A stretch of DNA of 64,000 nucleotides from Gymnorhina tibicen (lineage: Eukaryota; Chordata; Aves; Passeriformes; Artamidae), in the NCBI GenBank assembly GCA_013399875.1, contig VXAZ01002119.1, positions 992,001-1,056,000 of the forward strand. Reading direction: 5' to 3'. Of this stretch, positions 12,399 to 25,345 are shown one piece after another. The notes beneath the pieces were generated by a model. The model ran no database searches. It was not told the origin of the DNA and was given only the letters and a program-made list of their open reading frames with translations. A program made the position numbers and the translations under genes. The number at the start of each line of letters is the position of its first letter. The stretch's first letter is position 1.

Positions 12399-12436
12399 TG
12401 TATGTATGTATGTATGTATGTATATATATATATATA
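12399..12436. repeat. Compound microsatellite (TGTA)n(TA)n
   Basis: About five to six TGTA units run directly into about eight TA units. Units look uninterrupted, so the locus is probably polymorphic. Confidence 0.9.
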
Positions 12437-13218
12437 CAAACCCACGTACATGCACATACATGAAATATAGCCATCATATTATATAACGTATAATTTTACA
12501 TAACACTTGGCAATGTGTACATAGTATGTATACATTCAAAGTGTGTTTTGTGTGCTAGTGAAAAAGAACTAAAGAGTAAATAAACATACAATCCATGGAA
12601 GCAGCAAACCCATTTTCCATAATACACTGTTATTTTTCCCTTTGGGAGACTGAAGGAAAAGAAAAGCTTAGATGTTAAATTGTAAAATAAAGCAGAATCA
12701 GATACATTCTTAATAAACTCGTACGATGCAATCCTGAAAACAGCTGCTTTATAGTTAATTCTCAGAAATGGGAATTATGAGTGAAATTTAAATGTAAAAA
12801 TCTAGAGAAATGATTTGTTAAAAATTAATATTAAATGCTTGTAAGACCAGTGGGGCTAGTTTTTAAGGCACATTTTTCTAACTTCCTGGAAAAAATCTTA
12901 TTTCACTATACTTCAGTGAAAGAAAAAAACTGACCACAGTATAAAAATTGGCATTGTTACTCCAATTAACCTTTTTAGTAATTCTTCAAATAAAGAAAAA
13001 CATACAGAAATTTGCATGTCTGTATTGCATTAAATAATCTATATTTAGGTCTATTATGAAAGAGGGAAGCTGTAGATATAGCTACTAATTTTAGGTATCA
13101 ATTTATGTTCTTTACAATTAATGTTGCAATAGAGTATGTGAATGTAACTTGCAGGTAGTAAATATCAACATAAGGAACATTCATAAATATCACGTGACTG
13201 AGGTCAGAGAAGTGTTCT

Positions 13219-13306
13219 CTGTATTTATGTATATTATGTATATCTATGCAACATGCATATGTGTATGTGTGCAAACAATGTATATATGTATGTGTGTGTA
13301 CTCTAG
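13219..13306. repeat. Degenerate TATG/TG-rich low-complexity region
   Basis: Imperfect TGTA, TATG and TG units alternate over about 90 bases. It produces overlapping spurious frames on both strands (for example 13149-13451 plus and 13098-13310 minus) that are rich in tyrosine, histidine and cysteine. Confidence 0.7.
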
Positions 13307-15767
13307 ACACGTATGTCTGGCAAAAACCTTCAGAAAAATCAAATTAATCATTGCATATGAGGAAATTGTGTGTACAGACACAGACACAACACCAGGTTCT
13401 GCATGCTCCCATGTAGTCCAAGGGATTATTTTTTCCCGTGTTTTTATCTGAATCCTGACCTTGTTCAACACTGGGAAACAACACAGGCTTTCCTCTTGGC
13501 AGCAGTAAATCAGTCAAAGAAAAGAGAGTTTGGAAAGCACCCAGCATATAGAAGGTCATACAATATAACCAGCATTTATGGTTTTAGTATTATTTCTGTC
13601 AAAGGAGGTTAATATATCAGAAATATCTTATCCTCTTCTAAGAGTCATAAAAGTAATCTCTTTCCTATCCAGTGGAATTCCTAAGGAAGGCATCTCATAG
13701 CCCTTTTGCATGGCCGTGCTGTTCTTGGATGAGCAGAGGCAGCTGGAAGTGATTAGAATAGACTGACGTGAAATCATGTGGGAAGGGATTCATCTTGCTG
13801 AAGAAGAGGAATCAATGCTCTCTTCTGTAGGGGAAGAGGAGTCTAAGTACAAAAATGAGCAGATTTTCAAAGGGGCACATGGGAATTGAGCTACACGATT
13901 GCACTGATCCCATTTAATATTGCAAATCACATCCTACCCTCAGTAGATTATAAACAGACTGATAATCACAGATGATAGTTTCATAAGAGCATAGGAACCG
14001 CCAAGCAGGAGTGAAGCAATTGTTGCTTTATCCTAGTTGTCCCTACTAGCTCTCCCAAAACACAAAGTGATATCAGGCAAAAAAAAAGAACGTTAATAAA
14101 TACGTATCTGTAAATGTTACATTTGTAAGGTGAAAGCTGACATTTCCCAGACATGCAAGGTTTGATGATTTCATTTTAAATGTGCGCTTTATTAGAGATG
14201 GGTCAATTGAAAATCTTCCCCTCTTGAAAGGGAAAAGATGTTTTTTTTATCATAAGCAATATCCTTTAAAAAACTCAAGCTTGTACTATATCTTCAATTT
14301 TTTCTCCAGCTGAACATATGCATTTTATGTTTTGCCCTTTATCATGTGACCTTGTTGCTTAAGCGTCTCTGTAATTTCAATACTAGTATGATACATACAA
14401 CACTCAGGTTTGCTGAGATACCTTGCCCAATGTGTGTTCATCATCTTAGCATCAGTGTGTTATTGTAACTGTTAGTACATTCTCAGTGCAAAAGCAAGTT
14501 ATTAGTCTAAGAATTTACTGTTTTACAGACATACAAACACATAGTGGGGAGAAAGACATACATTTGGGAACTAGGCAGAGCTTTTCTTCTACTTTCATAA
14601 AGTAGGTGATTTTTTCGTTTTTAAATGCTGAAAAATTCAATGAGACAAGTAATTGAATTGTGAGAATATTTCACATGATTTTCTGACATCCCCCTAGAGA
14701 ATTGTGAATTTTGTATTGGCTTGGGCCTTCATAATCATGAAAACCATGGATTAGATTCAGAGATTTTCTGATTTGTCACCAATCTGAGGTGATTTTCCTT
14801 GTTTTAATATTAGGTAATGTTCTGGCAGTGATGCCTTCATAGGAGATAGGCAGTGCTGTCGATGCCCTAAAGTATCATGCTTGTCTGCCATCTAGAACTG
14901 TTGACAAGTTGCCTTTTGAATGTCATTTCTCTGCGTGACATTCTGGCAGTCACTTCCACCTGCAGGTGTCCTTCCTCTTGGTTGTTTAGCTCAAGCAAAC
15001 CCAGCATCAAAATTTTGTACAATGGCTGTTCTGGAAGGAAACAGAGCGTTTTTGTTCTGCAATAGTAGTGAGAAAATGCCATTTAATCTAACAGGCTAAT
15101 ATAGGATATAAACTAGATAGATAATGTTAGAGATGAGTATGTTCACTCCACTAGCCACAAGTACCTTGAATTAAACTTTGATCCGGTTGTCCTACTTGTA
15201 CTGTGCTATTAGAACTAAAATCTGCCCATTTCAGATCAGGGAAGGAACCTGTGTGTTTGCCTTATTTAACTTCATGCATATTCAAAGAAATGTACATGGT
15301 CATCTGTCCAGGTGGTAGAATTACTTATTAGAATTTTAAGCTATTGTAATGAAGCTTGATAATTTATTAAACAGGCAAAAATTAAGTATTGTACATGAAA
15401 CAGAGCCTGCAAAGTAAGCCTGTCATACAAGGCATTACAAGAGGAACTTTTACCCTTGGGGACAGCAGCCATTTGGTAACTGACTTAACTCCACATGAAA
15501 CTCTGGTCACTCTTACTGTCTGAAGCTCGTATTAATCTGTTCTGCCTCTAGTCATTAAAAAGTTAAGCATGCTGCTCACATTATTCATTTAGGCTGTGTC
15601 AATTTAATGGAGAGATGTCATTTTTGCAGAAAGTCAGTCCATCTGCTTAGAATGTCAGTTTTTGTCCATGGAAGTCAATTCCCCTGTTGACTCCAGCAGT
15701 AACCATGATAATGTGTTATAAAGCAAAAAATGCTCATGTGTGTAGAGTTAGGAAGGTGTCATGTGCT

Positions 15768-15783
15768 TGGAACAGCTGTTCCA
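15768..15783. repeat. Perfect 16-bp palindrome with CAGCTG core
   Basis: TGGAACAGCTGTTCCA equals its own reverse complement and contains an E-box of the CAGCTG type. It resembles a steroid-receptor element, but the half-sites are two and not three bases apart, so receptor binding is not supported. Confidence 0.8.
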
Positions 15784-18544
15784 GCCAAGAATGCAGTCAA
15801 AAACAGAGCAGAGCCCTTTGATGAATATTCTGAGCACATTGTCTCTCAGTCACTGAATGATCCTCTAGTAAAAAATAAATAAAAATTGATTGAAAATTAA
15901 ATAATAACAGAAAAACTTTTCTGAGTGGCAAAAAAGTAGTATTTTGACTCTCTATGTCTTGAGAATAGAAAATTTTTCTATCTGTTAAGAACAGGATGGC
16001 AGAATTTGTTTGTCAGAACAGAGCCCAGCCTTTGCTGAGACAAACTAAAAGACCCTAAGAGTCTCCTAGCAGTCAGCTGAAAAAGTGCAGCAACACTTGA
16101 TTCTTTGCTGTTGAGTCTCTTACTCCATTAAGAGTGGGCACCAGGTGACCTTGTTAGAAATCCCAATCACATGTTCGTAGGCTTTTATCTAACTTTTGAG
16201 AATAATTTTAAACAAGCATTTTAAATGTGTAATTTTATCTATGTCTATCTGCACACACACACATAAGGTGGGGAAAAGTAGAATGAAGTAACTCAGAAAA
16301 TCATGGGAGTTGGAAGCATGAAATTATTTTTCAAGTGATAATTTTCATTTTAAAGGTACAAAACTTGTTTTCTACTTACCTATTGTATATGTGCTTGTGG
16401 GAGTGAAAATTCTGTGTAGTGTTTTTCATAGTTCTCAAGATATTAGTAATTAATTCCCTGAAGAATTGGCTAAGGCAATGTCTGGCTGCTTTGTTTATGA
16501 TTTCAGAACAGGACATAGTCATTCATTCTATATAAAATACTCCTTTTTTGGTTTTTAGCCTGTGTACAGGGGGATTATATGAACATAAGGGTGATGGTAT
16601 TGAACCAGACCAAGGTACACAGAGCAAAAAGTTCTGCTTCCATCAGCAACAGATACCAAAGGGAGAATGAGAACAGGGGAAACATATATTATACTTCCCC
16701 TGATACTCTCCTAGCTTCTACTTCTGTAGGCAGTGCTCCCTTAATAATATTTATATAGGCTCTGCCAGCGTCCCTGGAGTCCAGATTGAAGTTCTCTTTC
16801 TCAAATTCCTTTGAGGTTTTTCTGGCCCTTGCTTTTGTACCTGCTTTCTGCCCATGTTGCCAGTCTTCATGGTCTGTTTCTTCTCTTCATCTAGTCCATT
16901 TAATTTTACCATGTGGCTTCTTTCATTCTGTATTTTCTAAAGGACTGTGTTCAGTCCTTTCATCTAAACTGTTCATTTTTATAGTCAGAATTTTCCTAAA
17001 ATCAAACTTTTTTTCTGATTTTTTTTTCATTTGAAGGAGTACTATCAGTCAGAGATTACTGTTATGAAATGCTTTTTTCCAACAGAACTGGTCATGTCCA
17101 TAGGATTTTTGTTTATTTTTGAAATCAAAAAAAGAAAAGAGTGTATTGAAACAATATTGCAAGCTGCAAAGTCAAGCACTTAAAAATTGGATATGTAGGA
17201 CTTTAGGTGACAAGTGTGAGTTTCATTTACACTTTCTTTCCTTCCCAAGTAAAGGATGTTTAATTATGTAATAACTTTCTGGGTTTTTTTTCCACTCCAC
17301 AGGACTAGTTATAATATTTTTTCTTTTTAATTTTGGATATTTGACCCAGTTCATTATTTACTGTATATAGAAAAAAATCATGGAGTGAACACAAAGCTAT
17401 CAAATTTTTCTTGCAGTATGACATAAAGATTAAAGCAAAAACCTCAACTAGGCTAATTAGAGAAATCAGACCTTCAGTGTTCAGTGTATTTACTATAAGA
17501 TGGCACTTTAGACCTCCCAAATGTATAAAGGGATATAAGTCACATTCTAGTCTTAGTCTTAAGAGTTTTAGACCCCATCCTTCAGTAGCCTTCAATGGTC
17601 TGTGAACTGAGATTCCTTCAGCTGCCAAGATAAGTCCAAAATGTTTTATGTGAGAGAAAAAATTGGTCTAGGACAGTTATCTCTTATGCTATGCTGTAGT
17701 TAACTGTGCCTGTACCTGTGTTGTGCAGCAGAGCTCATCCGCAGAGGAGCTTCTGTCCTTGCCATTAAAAATCTTTTACCCTCTAAAATGCAGTGGTGAA
17801 GTTTGCAGTATGTACAGAGTGATCTCCTGCTTTGCCTTGGAATGGTTTGAGGGTGACCCAGGTCAAACCTACTCCAAAAACTATTTAAGCAACCTCACAG
17901 GGTGAACCAGTGCAGTCCAGGGACCATGCTCTGGGCTGGGTTTGATTTAGGCAATGGTAACTGTCTGTGGTGGTGTCTGTGAGGATTCCCTTTATATATC
18001 CATTCTAAGATGGTTTCATGTGAGTTACAAACAAGTATCCTGAGAGGGGTGGCCTGTAATGATTACACTGCACCCTGTGAGGGGAAGCCATGTCCCAGTT
18101 CTAGGATGCACATTCAGTGCAAGGATTATGCTGCTGGTATGGTTTGTATAAATTTTTCATGGTGAAGTGTGACCTTTATTTTCTTGCCAGGCATCTCATG
18201 ACTTTAATACAATAACCTGTGACAGATTGTTTGAACTGAAGAGCCCCGGAGCCCTGCTGTAGGTGAAAAGTGGATGCTCCTTACTTACAGTGAAGCATGT
18301 CAAACAAGGGAACAAAGACAGATCTTTAAAAAAAACCAACAAAATAACCCAGAAAAGCAAAGCAATTAAAACAAACAAAGGCAGCCTATGAATAAAAATA
18401 AGCAGCAAATCCAGGGTATAGACTTAGGAACCCATTTTGTTTAGACCTATATCACCATGCATTGTTAGGTGGATAAGTGTTTGTCTGGATGGCTGCAGCT
18501 AGAGTGGTGTGGTGGTCAGTGATTCACTGCCTGGATGGGCATGT

Positions 18545-19210
18545 ACACTCGCAGCCCAGAAAGTCAACCCCATCCTGAGCCACATCACCAGTAGCTTGGC
18601 CAGCAGGTGAGGGTGCTGCCCCTCTACTCTGCTCTTGTGAGAGCCCACCTTGGGTACTGCATCCAGCTCTGGGGTCCTCAGCACAGAAAGGACGTGGACC
18701 TGTTGGAGCAAGTCCAGAGGAGGGACACAAAAATAATCAGAAGGATATAACAGCTCTCCTGTGAAGACAGGCTGAGAGAGTTGGGGTTTTTCAGCCTGAA
18801 GGAGAGAAAGCTCTTATATGTGACTCTTATAAGGTGGCTTTTCAGTGCTTAAAGGGGGTAGAGGTCATAAGGAATATGGTGACAAACTTTTTAATAGGGT
18901 CTGTTGTGATAGGACAAGGGGTAATGGTTTTGAGCTAAAAAAGGGTTTTAAACTAAGGGGTAATGGATTTAAACTAAATCAATCCTCTTTTAAGGTAAAA
19001 GAGCGTGAATTTAGACCAGATATAAGGAAGTAAGTTTTTATAATGGGGGCAGCGAAACACTGGAAAATATTGCCTGGAGAAGGACCCCAGCTCTGGATCC
19101 ATTCAGGATCAGGCAGGAGAAATGTGATCTAGTTCAAGGTGTCCTTGCTCTCTGCAGAGAGGGTAGGATGAGATGACCTTTTCCAACTCAAGCTGTTCTG
19201 TGGTTCTATG
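18545..19210 (+). mobile_element. CR1 LINE, 5'-truncated, plus strand
   Basis: The sequence follows the end of CR1 ORF2 and the 3' UTR. It starts with a GCAGCCCAGAAAG block, continues through CCCCTCTACTCTGCTCTTGT, GACCTGTTGGAGCAAGTCC, GACAGGCTGAGAGAGTTGG and GATAGGACAAGGGGTAATGG, and ends with CTGTTCTGTGGTTCTATG, the family's 3' end. Stop codons and frameshifts break the reverse transcriptase frame. Within the 3' part a local duplication repeats the GGGGTAATGG block. This is the only confidently plus-oriented element in the window. Minus-strand frames of 70 and 68 codons at 18499-18730 are shadows of it. Confidence 0.9.
18918..18978 (+). repeat. Local tandem duplication inside the CR1 copy
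   Basis: A segment beginning GGGGTAATGGTTTTGAGCTAAA (18918-18939) recurs as a close variant at 18957-18978 with a partial copy (GGGTTTTAAACTAA) between. Typical CR1 has this block once, so the duplication arose in this copy or its source. Confidence 0.75.
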
Positions 19211-21820
19211 TAAAGGTACCTGTTCTTAGTTTTTCTGAGTTCATGCACATAATGAATGAGTTGAGTCGAGCACCTTTGACTGTGCTACCCACGCTACATT
19301 TGCTCTCTTAGGCTATATCACCTCTGATGATGCTTTCTCTTTGCTTTCTCAAAGGTGTAAACAAAGGTGTAAGACAGCTGTCTGCTTTCTGCTAAATAGT
19401 AAATACTTGATACTGACTTAGCTTCACTGATTTATCGAGAGAATATCTTCAGTCTTTGCCTCTGCCCACCTGTTATGTGGTTGTATGCAAGAAGCATTGT
19501 GGGCAGCTCACAGAGGAAATCTGTACAGGTCACCTCACAAATGAACACATCCTATGTTGTCAGATATAATGCTATAATTAGCTGCTTCTACACTTTATGT
19601 TCTTTGCACTCTCTGGTTATTTTCCTTAACAATTAGTCAGTGTTGTGAAAGCTTTGAAAGCAATGTATGTTTAGCTGACTGAAAAAGAATTAGGATAGGG
19701 CAAGATGCATGTTTTCCTCTGGGAAAGAGGATGAAGCCACTTGAACGTAATTTTAGTAGTGGTAATGCAAACCCATACCTCTGATTTCTAACTGAATACA
19801 TAAAGAAATTGGATTCATAGCAGTTAAAGGAATCAAATGCTTTGGTTAAGTGCCCAGAATAAGTTACAGAACACAGGTATAAAATGGTGTTTAGATGGGG
19901 CGAGAAGGTGTCACTGCTGCCAAGAAGAGCTGATGAAGAATGTAATGGGAGTTGTGCAGGGATGGGCCTAATGAGAAAGAGGCATAACACTTCAGAGGTT
20001 GGAGAAGACTACAGAGTTGGGAGTGTTTGTTATTCTGTTACGAATGGAGAGCTATAACCTCAGTATTGTATTTTATTCGAGTTCTGCGTATTAAGAGGAA
20101 TTGGAGGGTCCTTGTTGTCTCATTACATCTTCTGACACTGAAGCTCTGGCTCAGATTATGGGTTTTGCTATAAATTATGCCTGATAATTATGTTCCAGAG
20201 GGATGTAATGGCTGTTAGTTATAGTATGTTGTGTTTTGACTGTCACGTCAGTACATTCTGAAGTACATCAGCACACTGCCTATTTTTTACTTGACAATAG
20301 GAGGATAGAAATTCACTGTATCACCTTAATTAAACACAACATGTTCCCGGAGGGCGATCCCACCTAGTATTCTGGAGTCAGTTTCTTTTCATCTGCTATT
20401 TTTTTCTACTTTACATCCAGATCTCAGGAATCTCTTTTGAAATGTTTAATGCTAAATTTTTAAGTAGCTTTGACAGTGTCCATGAAAAATTAGTTTCTCT
20501 GTAAAGAAGGGAAAGTATTTAGGTTGTGCTGTTCTGTGACACAGCAGAGACCTTATACATCACTGCAAAATGTGACTTTGGTCAAGAGAAAACATTTGGT
20601 GTGTCAGTCTGAGTGTCTGTGGACGGACACAGCTCTCAAGACTATCAAGGAAGTTGTCTTGCCTTGTGTGGGGAGACCTGCATACTTCACCTCTCTTCAT
20701 AGTACCACAGGTTGATACAGGTTGCAAGGGACCTTTGCCTGAACATTTAGAAGGCAATCTCAAAAAGTTATTCGCGTACAGTCACATAAAGGAGTTTTTA
20801 CTCAAGTTTTTCTAGTATGTAGAGATAGAAATATTTAGTCATAGATATTGCTAGCCACTTCTTAAAAAGGTACCTGAGATTTACGTATAACTTGCCAGCA
20901 ATTACTGCATGACAACCAAACCCCTGGAATTTCCTTCTGTTGCAGGAGCAATATATTCCTAATCACTAGACCACAAAGGACATAGCTACAGGAACATGTA
21001 CAAATAGATACCAGCTGTGCTGTCTCATTTCCTGAGCTGTCCTGAGAAAAGACACCTCCAGACTTGAAGCCAAGTATTCATCTTAAGTGCTGCTCCAAGC
21101 CTGAGAAAGTTTGACCTCTTTCCCTGCTGGGACATACTGGGATAATGACATGGCTCTGTACATCTGAACTAAAGCTATCTCATGCTCATTGCACAGGCAG
21201 CCAAGCGTAAATCTGTTAGCCCCTTGTCATGCCATCTTAAATACTGCTATGTTTATTTAGACCTAATATATATTACTCTTGTTTTTCTGCTGCTTATGGC
21301 AAAGTGGTCCTGCTTCCTAAAGCCTAGAATTAGGTATTTGAGTGTAGGATTTTAGGAAAACCTAACTTGATCTGGTGCCTTTTTTAAGCGGCTTTATCTT
21401 TTCCTGTGGGCTGCTGTGAATCTTACTCCTAAGATCCTGCTGTCATTTGCATGCAGTCCTGTGTGGCGGTAGCCTTGATTCTGAAGAGCACCATGAAACT
21501 CCATTTTTAAAAAGACTGTTTCAGTGATTAACACTTCTTTGTTATTAATATTTTCCAGTCAGTAAATAGATAATTTGTTTTGAACCCTGCTATCACTTTT
21601 TCTCTAGTGATAAACACTTTCACTTGTGCTATAACTGAATAATGATTTCTTTTAAAGTGTGATGAAAGCACTGCCTTCTTCATAATCACACTTCATTTTA
21701 TATGATAACCTTAATTCAATGAATAGCTGTCTGACCCACACAACAGTAATGAGTATTTGATTTTATGACTTTTTCTCGGTAAAGGCAGAAACAATACCTC
21801 TTATAAAGTTCTGTATGTGA
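19211..21820. other. Gene-free AT-rich stretch
   Basis: No repeat family or exon is recognised. A 117-codon minus-strand frame at 19637-19990 is serine/leucine-rich and unlike any family I know. A short tandem duplication of AAAGGTGTAA lies at 19351-19372. Confidence 0.6.
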
Positions 21821-21990
21821 ATGCATCAGGTTGGAAGGCACTTCAAGAAGTTTTGCTGTCCACCCTCCTGCTTAGAGCAGGATCAGTTGTCAGGTCAGAC
21901 CAGTTTATTCATGGCTTTATCCAGCCTTGTCTGGAAAACTGCCAAGGCCTGCACAACCTTTGGCTGCAGCTGATTGCATCTTAAAAAGAG
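21821..21990 (-). mobile_element. Short CR1 3'-end fragment, minus strand
   Basis: The plus strand begins with CAGGTTGGAAGGCACTTCAAG, then CCACCCTCCTGCTTAGAGCAGG and TCCAGCCTTGTCTGGAAA, and ends near CACAACCTTTGGCTGCAGC. These follow, in order, the first 170 bases of the reverse complement of avian CR1. The terminal octamer tail is worn away and the copy is strongly diverged. Confidence 0.75.
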
Positions 21991-22895
21991 AAATATCAGA
22001 GACTGAAAAAGGAGTGAAAATAAATTTTAAAAGGGAGAAAAGCAGATGTTGTAAATCAGATGTCTTTTTATGCACTTCTTTATGATCACTTAAGTTCTTG
22101 ACTATTTGAATGTTTACTTCTCATTCAGTGTTTCGAGTACACTAATTGGCACAGCTTATATTCTAAGGAGATGTTAGGAAGCATTGAAGGTAAAACTGCA
22201 TTGGGTTAAATTAATTGCCTGTTTCCTGGCCTTGAGAATCTGAAAATCAGTGAAAAGTTCCATCATGTGCTTGCCTGATGAGAAGGTGAAGTGGAGTGTA
22301 ACCAACTGCCGATGTTATTTCGTGTTTGTTGGTTAGACTTGGTCTCATCTCAGCTTTTCTCTTACACCAGTCTTTATCAATGCATTCTTATATAACCTCT
22401 GTCTGCTCAAGTGCTGTCCAGAGAAAATGTGAAAACTGACATTTCTCTTATTCAGAACAAAGTGTGAGATGCTTGGAAGTCATACCAATAAGCCATATAC
22501 ACCCTTCAGAGGAGCACTTTCCTGTTGAGCTGCACTATTATCTATGCATCATTTCCACAGTCTGGCTCTGAGTTCTGAGGAAGTGTTAATGAGCTTGAGT
22601 CGTAGGAGAGCAATTGTCTGCTCTTCACGGGAAAGGAAATGGAGTCTTTGATCATAATTGCAAATATAAATTGCCCATCCTAAAAGCTAAAATGCCAGAA
22701 AGCTTGTTTTAATTTATTTTGGAGTAACGAAGATGCTTCTTTGAGACATGATCAAGGACAAAAATCTCTGCAGTTCATTTGCTTATCTTAGTATGAAAGA
22801 CTATATTACTGTGTGTGAATTAAACAGAGGCATCATAATGAAAATGATGCTCAGCTAACTCCATAAAATTTGGTGGCTAATAGATGATCTATACA

Positions 22896-22961
22896 TTCCT
22901 TCCTTCCTTACTTCCTTCTTTTCATCCATCCATCCATCCATCCATCCATCCATCCATCCAT
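22896..22961. repeat. Compound microsatellite (TTCC)n then (CATC)n
   Basis: Imperfect TTCC units (22896-22921) adjoin 39 bases of uninterrupted CATC units, close to ten copies. It is the longest clean tetranucleotide array in the window. Confidence 0.92.
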
Positions 22962-24156
22962 AAAGGGTAACCACAGGATCATGTTCTGATGATCTTTTCC
23001 TTATATAACCCCAGGAAAAATTGTCCATTTTCCAGAGTCATCTATTGTGGTCTGGCAAAGCAGTGATTTGACAGTATAGTGCTTGCTTTATGGAGTAATT
23101 AATGAATTCTGTCATTAATCAGCTTTTCTTGCTGGCATTAGCTTTTTGTGCGTCTCTGATGTTTCTGGTATAGATATACTTTTAGGAGTATACTGAAAGG
23201 GAACATTTTCTATCTTTCAAGTCAGATGTGCTTCTTGGTCTTGTAATTCCTTTTTGCAGTTTACCAGATGGTGTCAGATTTAAACTCATGTTGAGATTTT
23301 GTACTTTGCTGAAGCATATAAGATTGATTAAATCCTTTGATATTCAATTCAAAATGAGGTTTTAGTTAAGTTTCCTGTTTAGAGCATTGCAAGCAACCTG
23401 TTAAAATGTCCTGAGAGGTATGACTGCATGGGCAGGACATGACAATAATTGCAAGTCTCTCTTTTGCTCTATTTTTATGGATTCAAGCATGCAAAATATG
23501 GCCCTAAAGCATCTTCATTTTATTAATTTTAGATAAAAAATTCTAGCTGAGAATTTACAACACTTTTTTTTGGTAGCAGGAGTAAAGGAAGTAAAATTAA
23601 CTTCTGGAGCAGGTGCAATATAAATGTGATTAGTTAAAATAAGGGATTTGCCATACTGGCTGGTCAGCCCCTCTTCATATAGGCAGTTCCATTTTTCCCT
23701 ATCACTGTCAGTGGTGAGAGGGAAGCAGAGTCTGCTTTAGTGTCCCTGATTAGTATCAGGCTTAGAAAAGCCATGGTCACAGTATTTAGGAGCAGTAGAA
23801 GCATCCTTGTCTATAAGAAATTTAAGAGCATGTCTAGGAAACCAGATAGCAGGAAAAAGAGCCTACAGGAGAGTGACTTTTGTCATTGTAAATGCTTTTG
23901 TATATGACTCATTTCAGTATATATGCTTTGTAATTCTAGTCACAAAAGCAGATTTAGGTATTATTCAAGCTTTATGTAGACAATATTTTACAAATCACAC
24001 CTAACTCTTCTAAAGCTTCAATGAAATGGGATTAAAAATATGAATTGATAATTTGGAAAATTATTCTTATGGAAGATTAAACAACTGAAGAGAAGCAAGT
24101 ACAAATGACAAGTTATAGTAGGAGTTTTTGATTTGTGAGAGAAGAGTATGCAAGGG

Positions 24157-24179
24157 TAGATATAGTTAAACTATATCTA
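24157..24179. repeat. Perfect 11-bp arm palindrome
   Basis: TAGATATAGTT and AACTATATCTA are exact reverse complements separated by a single A. Such AT-only palindromes can extrude cruciforms; no terminal repeats or duplications suggest a mobile element. Confidence 0.85.
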
Positions 24180-25296
24180 TAGTAAAACTAATTCTTAAAG
24201 ATGCCATGGCTGAAAAAATAAGTGACCCTTTAAATGGAAATGATTTGGCCCCCACAATAGACTGGATTTCAAATTCTTTACTTATTCGTGGTCCCACTGA
24301 AATTACTCACCAGTGTGTCTTCTCACCAGCTGTAAATAGAGAGAATCGTCTTGGCCAGAGTGAAACAAAATTGTGTGTAATTTCCTGTGAGATTATTTGC
24401 TCTAAAATTTTGGATGTAAAAGTTTTGAGTTTGGAGGTGTTATAACAACTTTGGAAGCCACTTTGAAAATTAAACAGTTCCACAACAATATAAATTCAGT
24501 TTAAGAAACTAAAACATTTCTGAATTAATTTATATAATAAGCAGTTGAATCCGACTTGGACTATTACATATTTCTTATGTCAATTTAATGCTACTCTTTC
24601 AAGACATTATTAAAATTTGAAAAATTAAAGCCTTTCAAACTTCTAGAGTTCTGTTAGCATTGCTTTCTAGAAAGTTAGTCCTCTTGCACCTTGTCTAGAT
24701 ACACTGTGAAGTGAAAAACTGACTGCTGCTAGAGCCTGTTCACTTGCTCTCTGTTTAATCAATTATACCTGTGTGACATGAATGCAAAGTAGATGCAAAG
24801 TGCTGCCAAATCATGCCAAATATGCTTCCAATTTTTACATGGCATAAAGCAGTGAAGAGTCCGGTCTATTCAACTTTGCTCACTGCTTTTATTTTTCTTC
24901 ATATCTTTTACTCATTAGTTCTTGTGTCTGCTTGCTGAAAACACTGGTTCCTCCACAGAATGTCTTGTTTTATACTGCATATTTTGGTCTTGCATGGGGC
25001 TTTCATTTAGCTTTCATCATTCAGCAGCTTTCAGAATACCTACCTGATTAAAGCTGGCAATATATAATTATAGATATTTGCAAGAGAAGAGATTCAGGAT
25101 GGCATTATTTTTAAGGTTGTAATTAATGGGCTAATCTCTCATCCTTGCATCAAGAAAGAGGATTTGCTACAAGAGAATCTCTAAGTCCTGAATATGTTGT
25201 AATCCACTGAGCAACTCAAGTGTCTAGACCAATGATACTGTCAGGCTCTCTTAGAATCCTATGAGTCATCTGCAATATGTGAAAATTGAAATGTTG

Positions 25297-25345
25297 GGGG
25301 TTTTTTGTTTGGTTTTTTTGTTTGTTTTCCCTTTTTTTTTTTTAA
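25297..25345. repeat. T-rich low-complexity tract
   Basis: GGTTTTTTG-like units pass into a run of about twelve T. No preceding or following homology to a retrocopy is visible. Confidence 0.75.

Larger units (their letters stand above)
8521..18544. other. Ten-kilobase gene-free AT-rich stretch
   Basis: No exon, RNA gene or transposon family is recognised. The longest frames, 99 codons (12164-12463, plus) and 107 codons (17305-17628, minus), look random, and the first runs into a microsatellite. Simple repeats and inverted repeats inside the stretch are listed separately. A short CA run lies at about 16250-16262. Confidence 0.6.

Noticed and set aside
17851..17866. Everted nuclear-receptor half-sites (TGACC, CA, GGTCA)
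   Set aside because: A two-base everted spacing is not a standard receptor element, and such short matches are common by chance.
19637..19990. 117-codon minus-strand ORF
   Set aside because: No recognisable domain, random-looking composition, and no splice or promoter context.
20695..20760. Possible CR1 tail (CCACAGGTTGATACAGGTTGC, AAGGGACC)
   Set aside because: It resembles the first 30 bases of a minus-strand CR1 but the following sequence does not continue any CR1 block. Too short to call.
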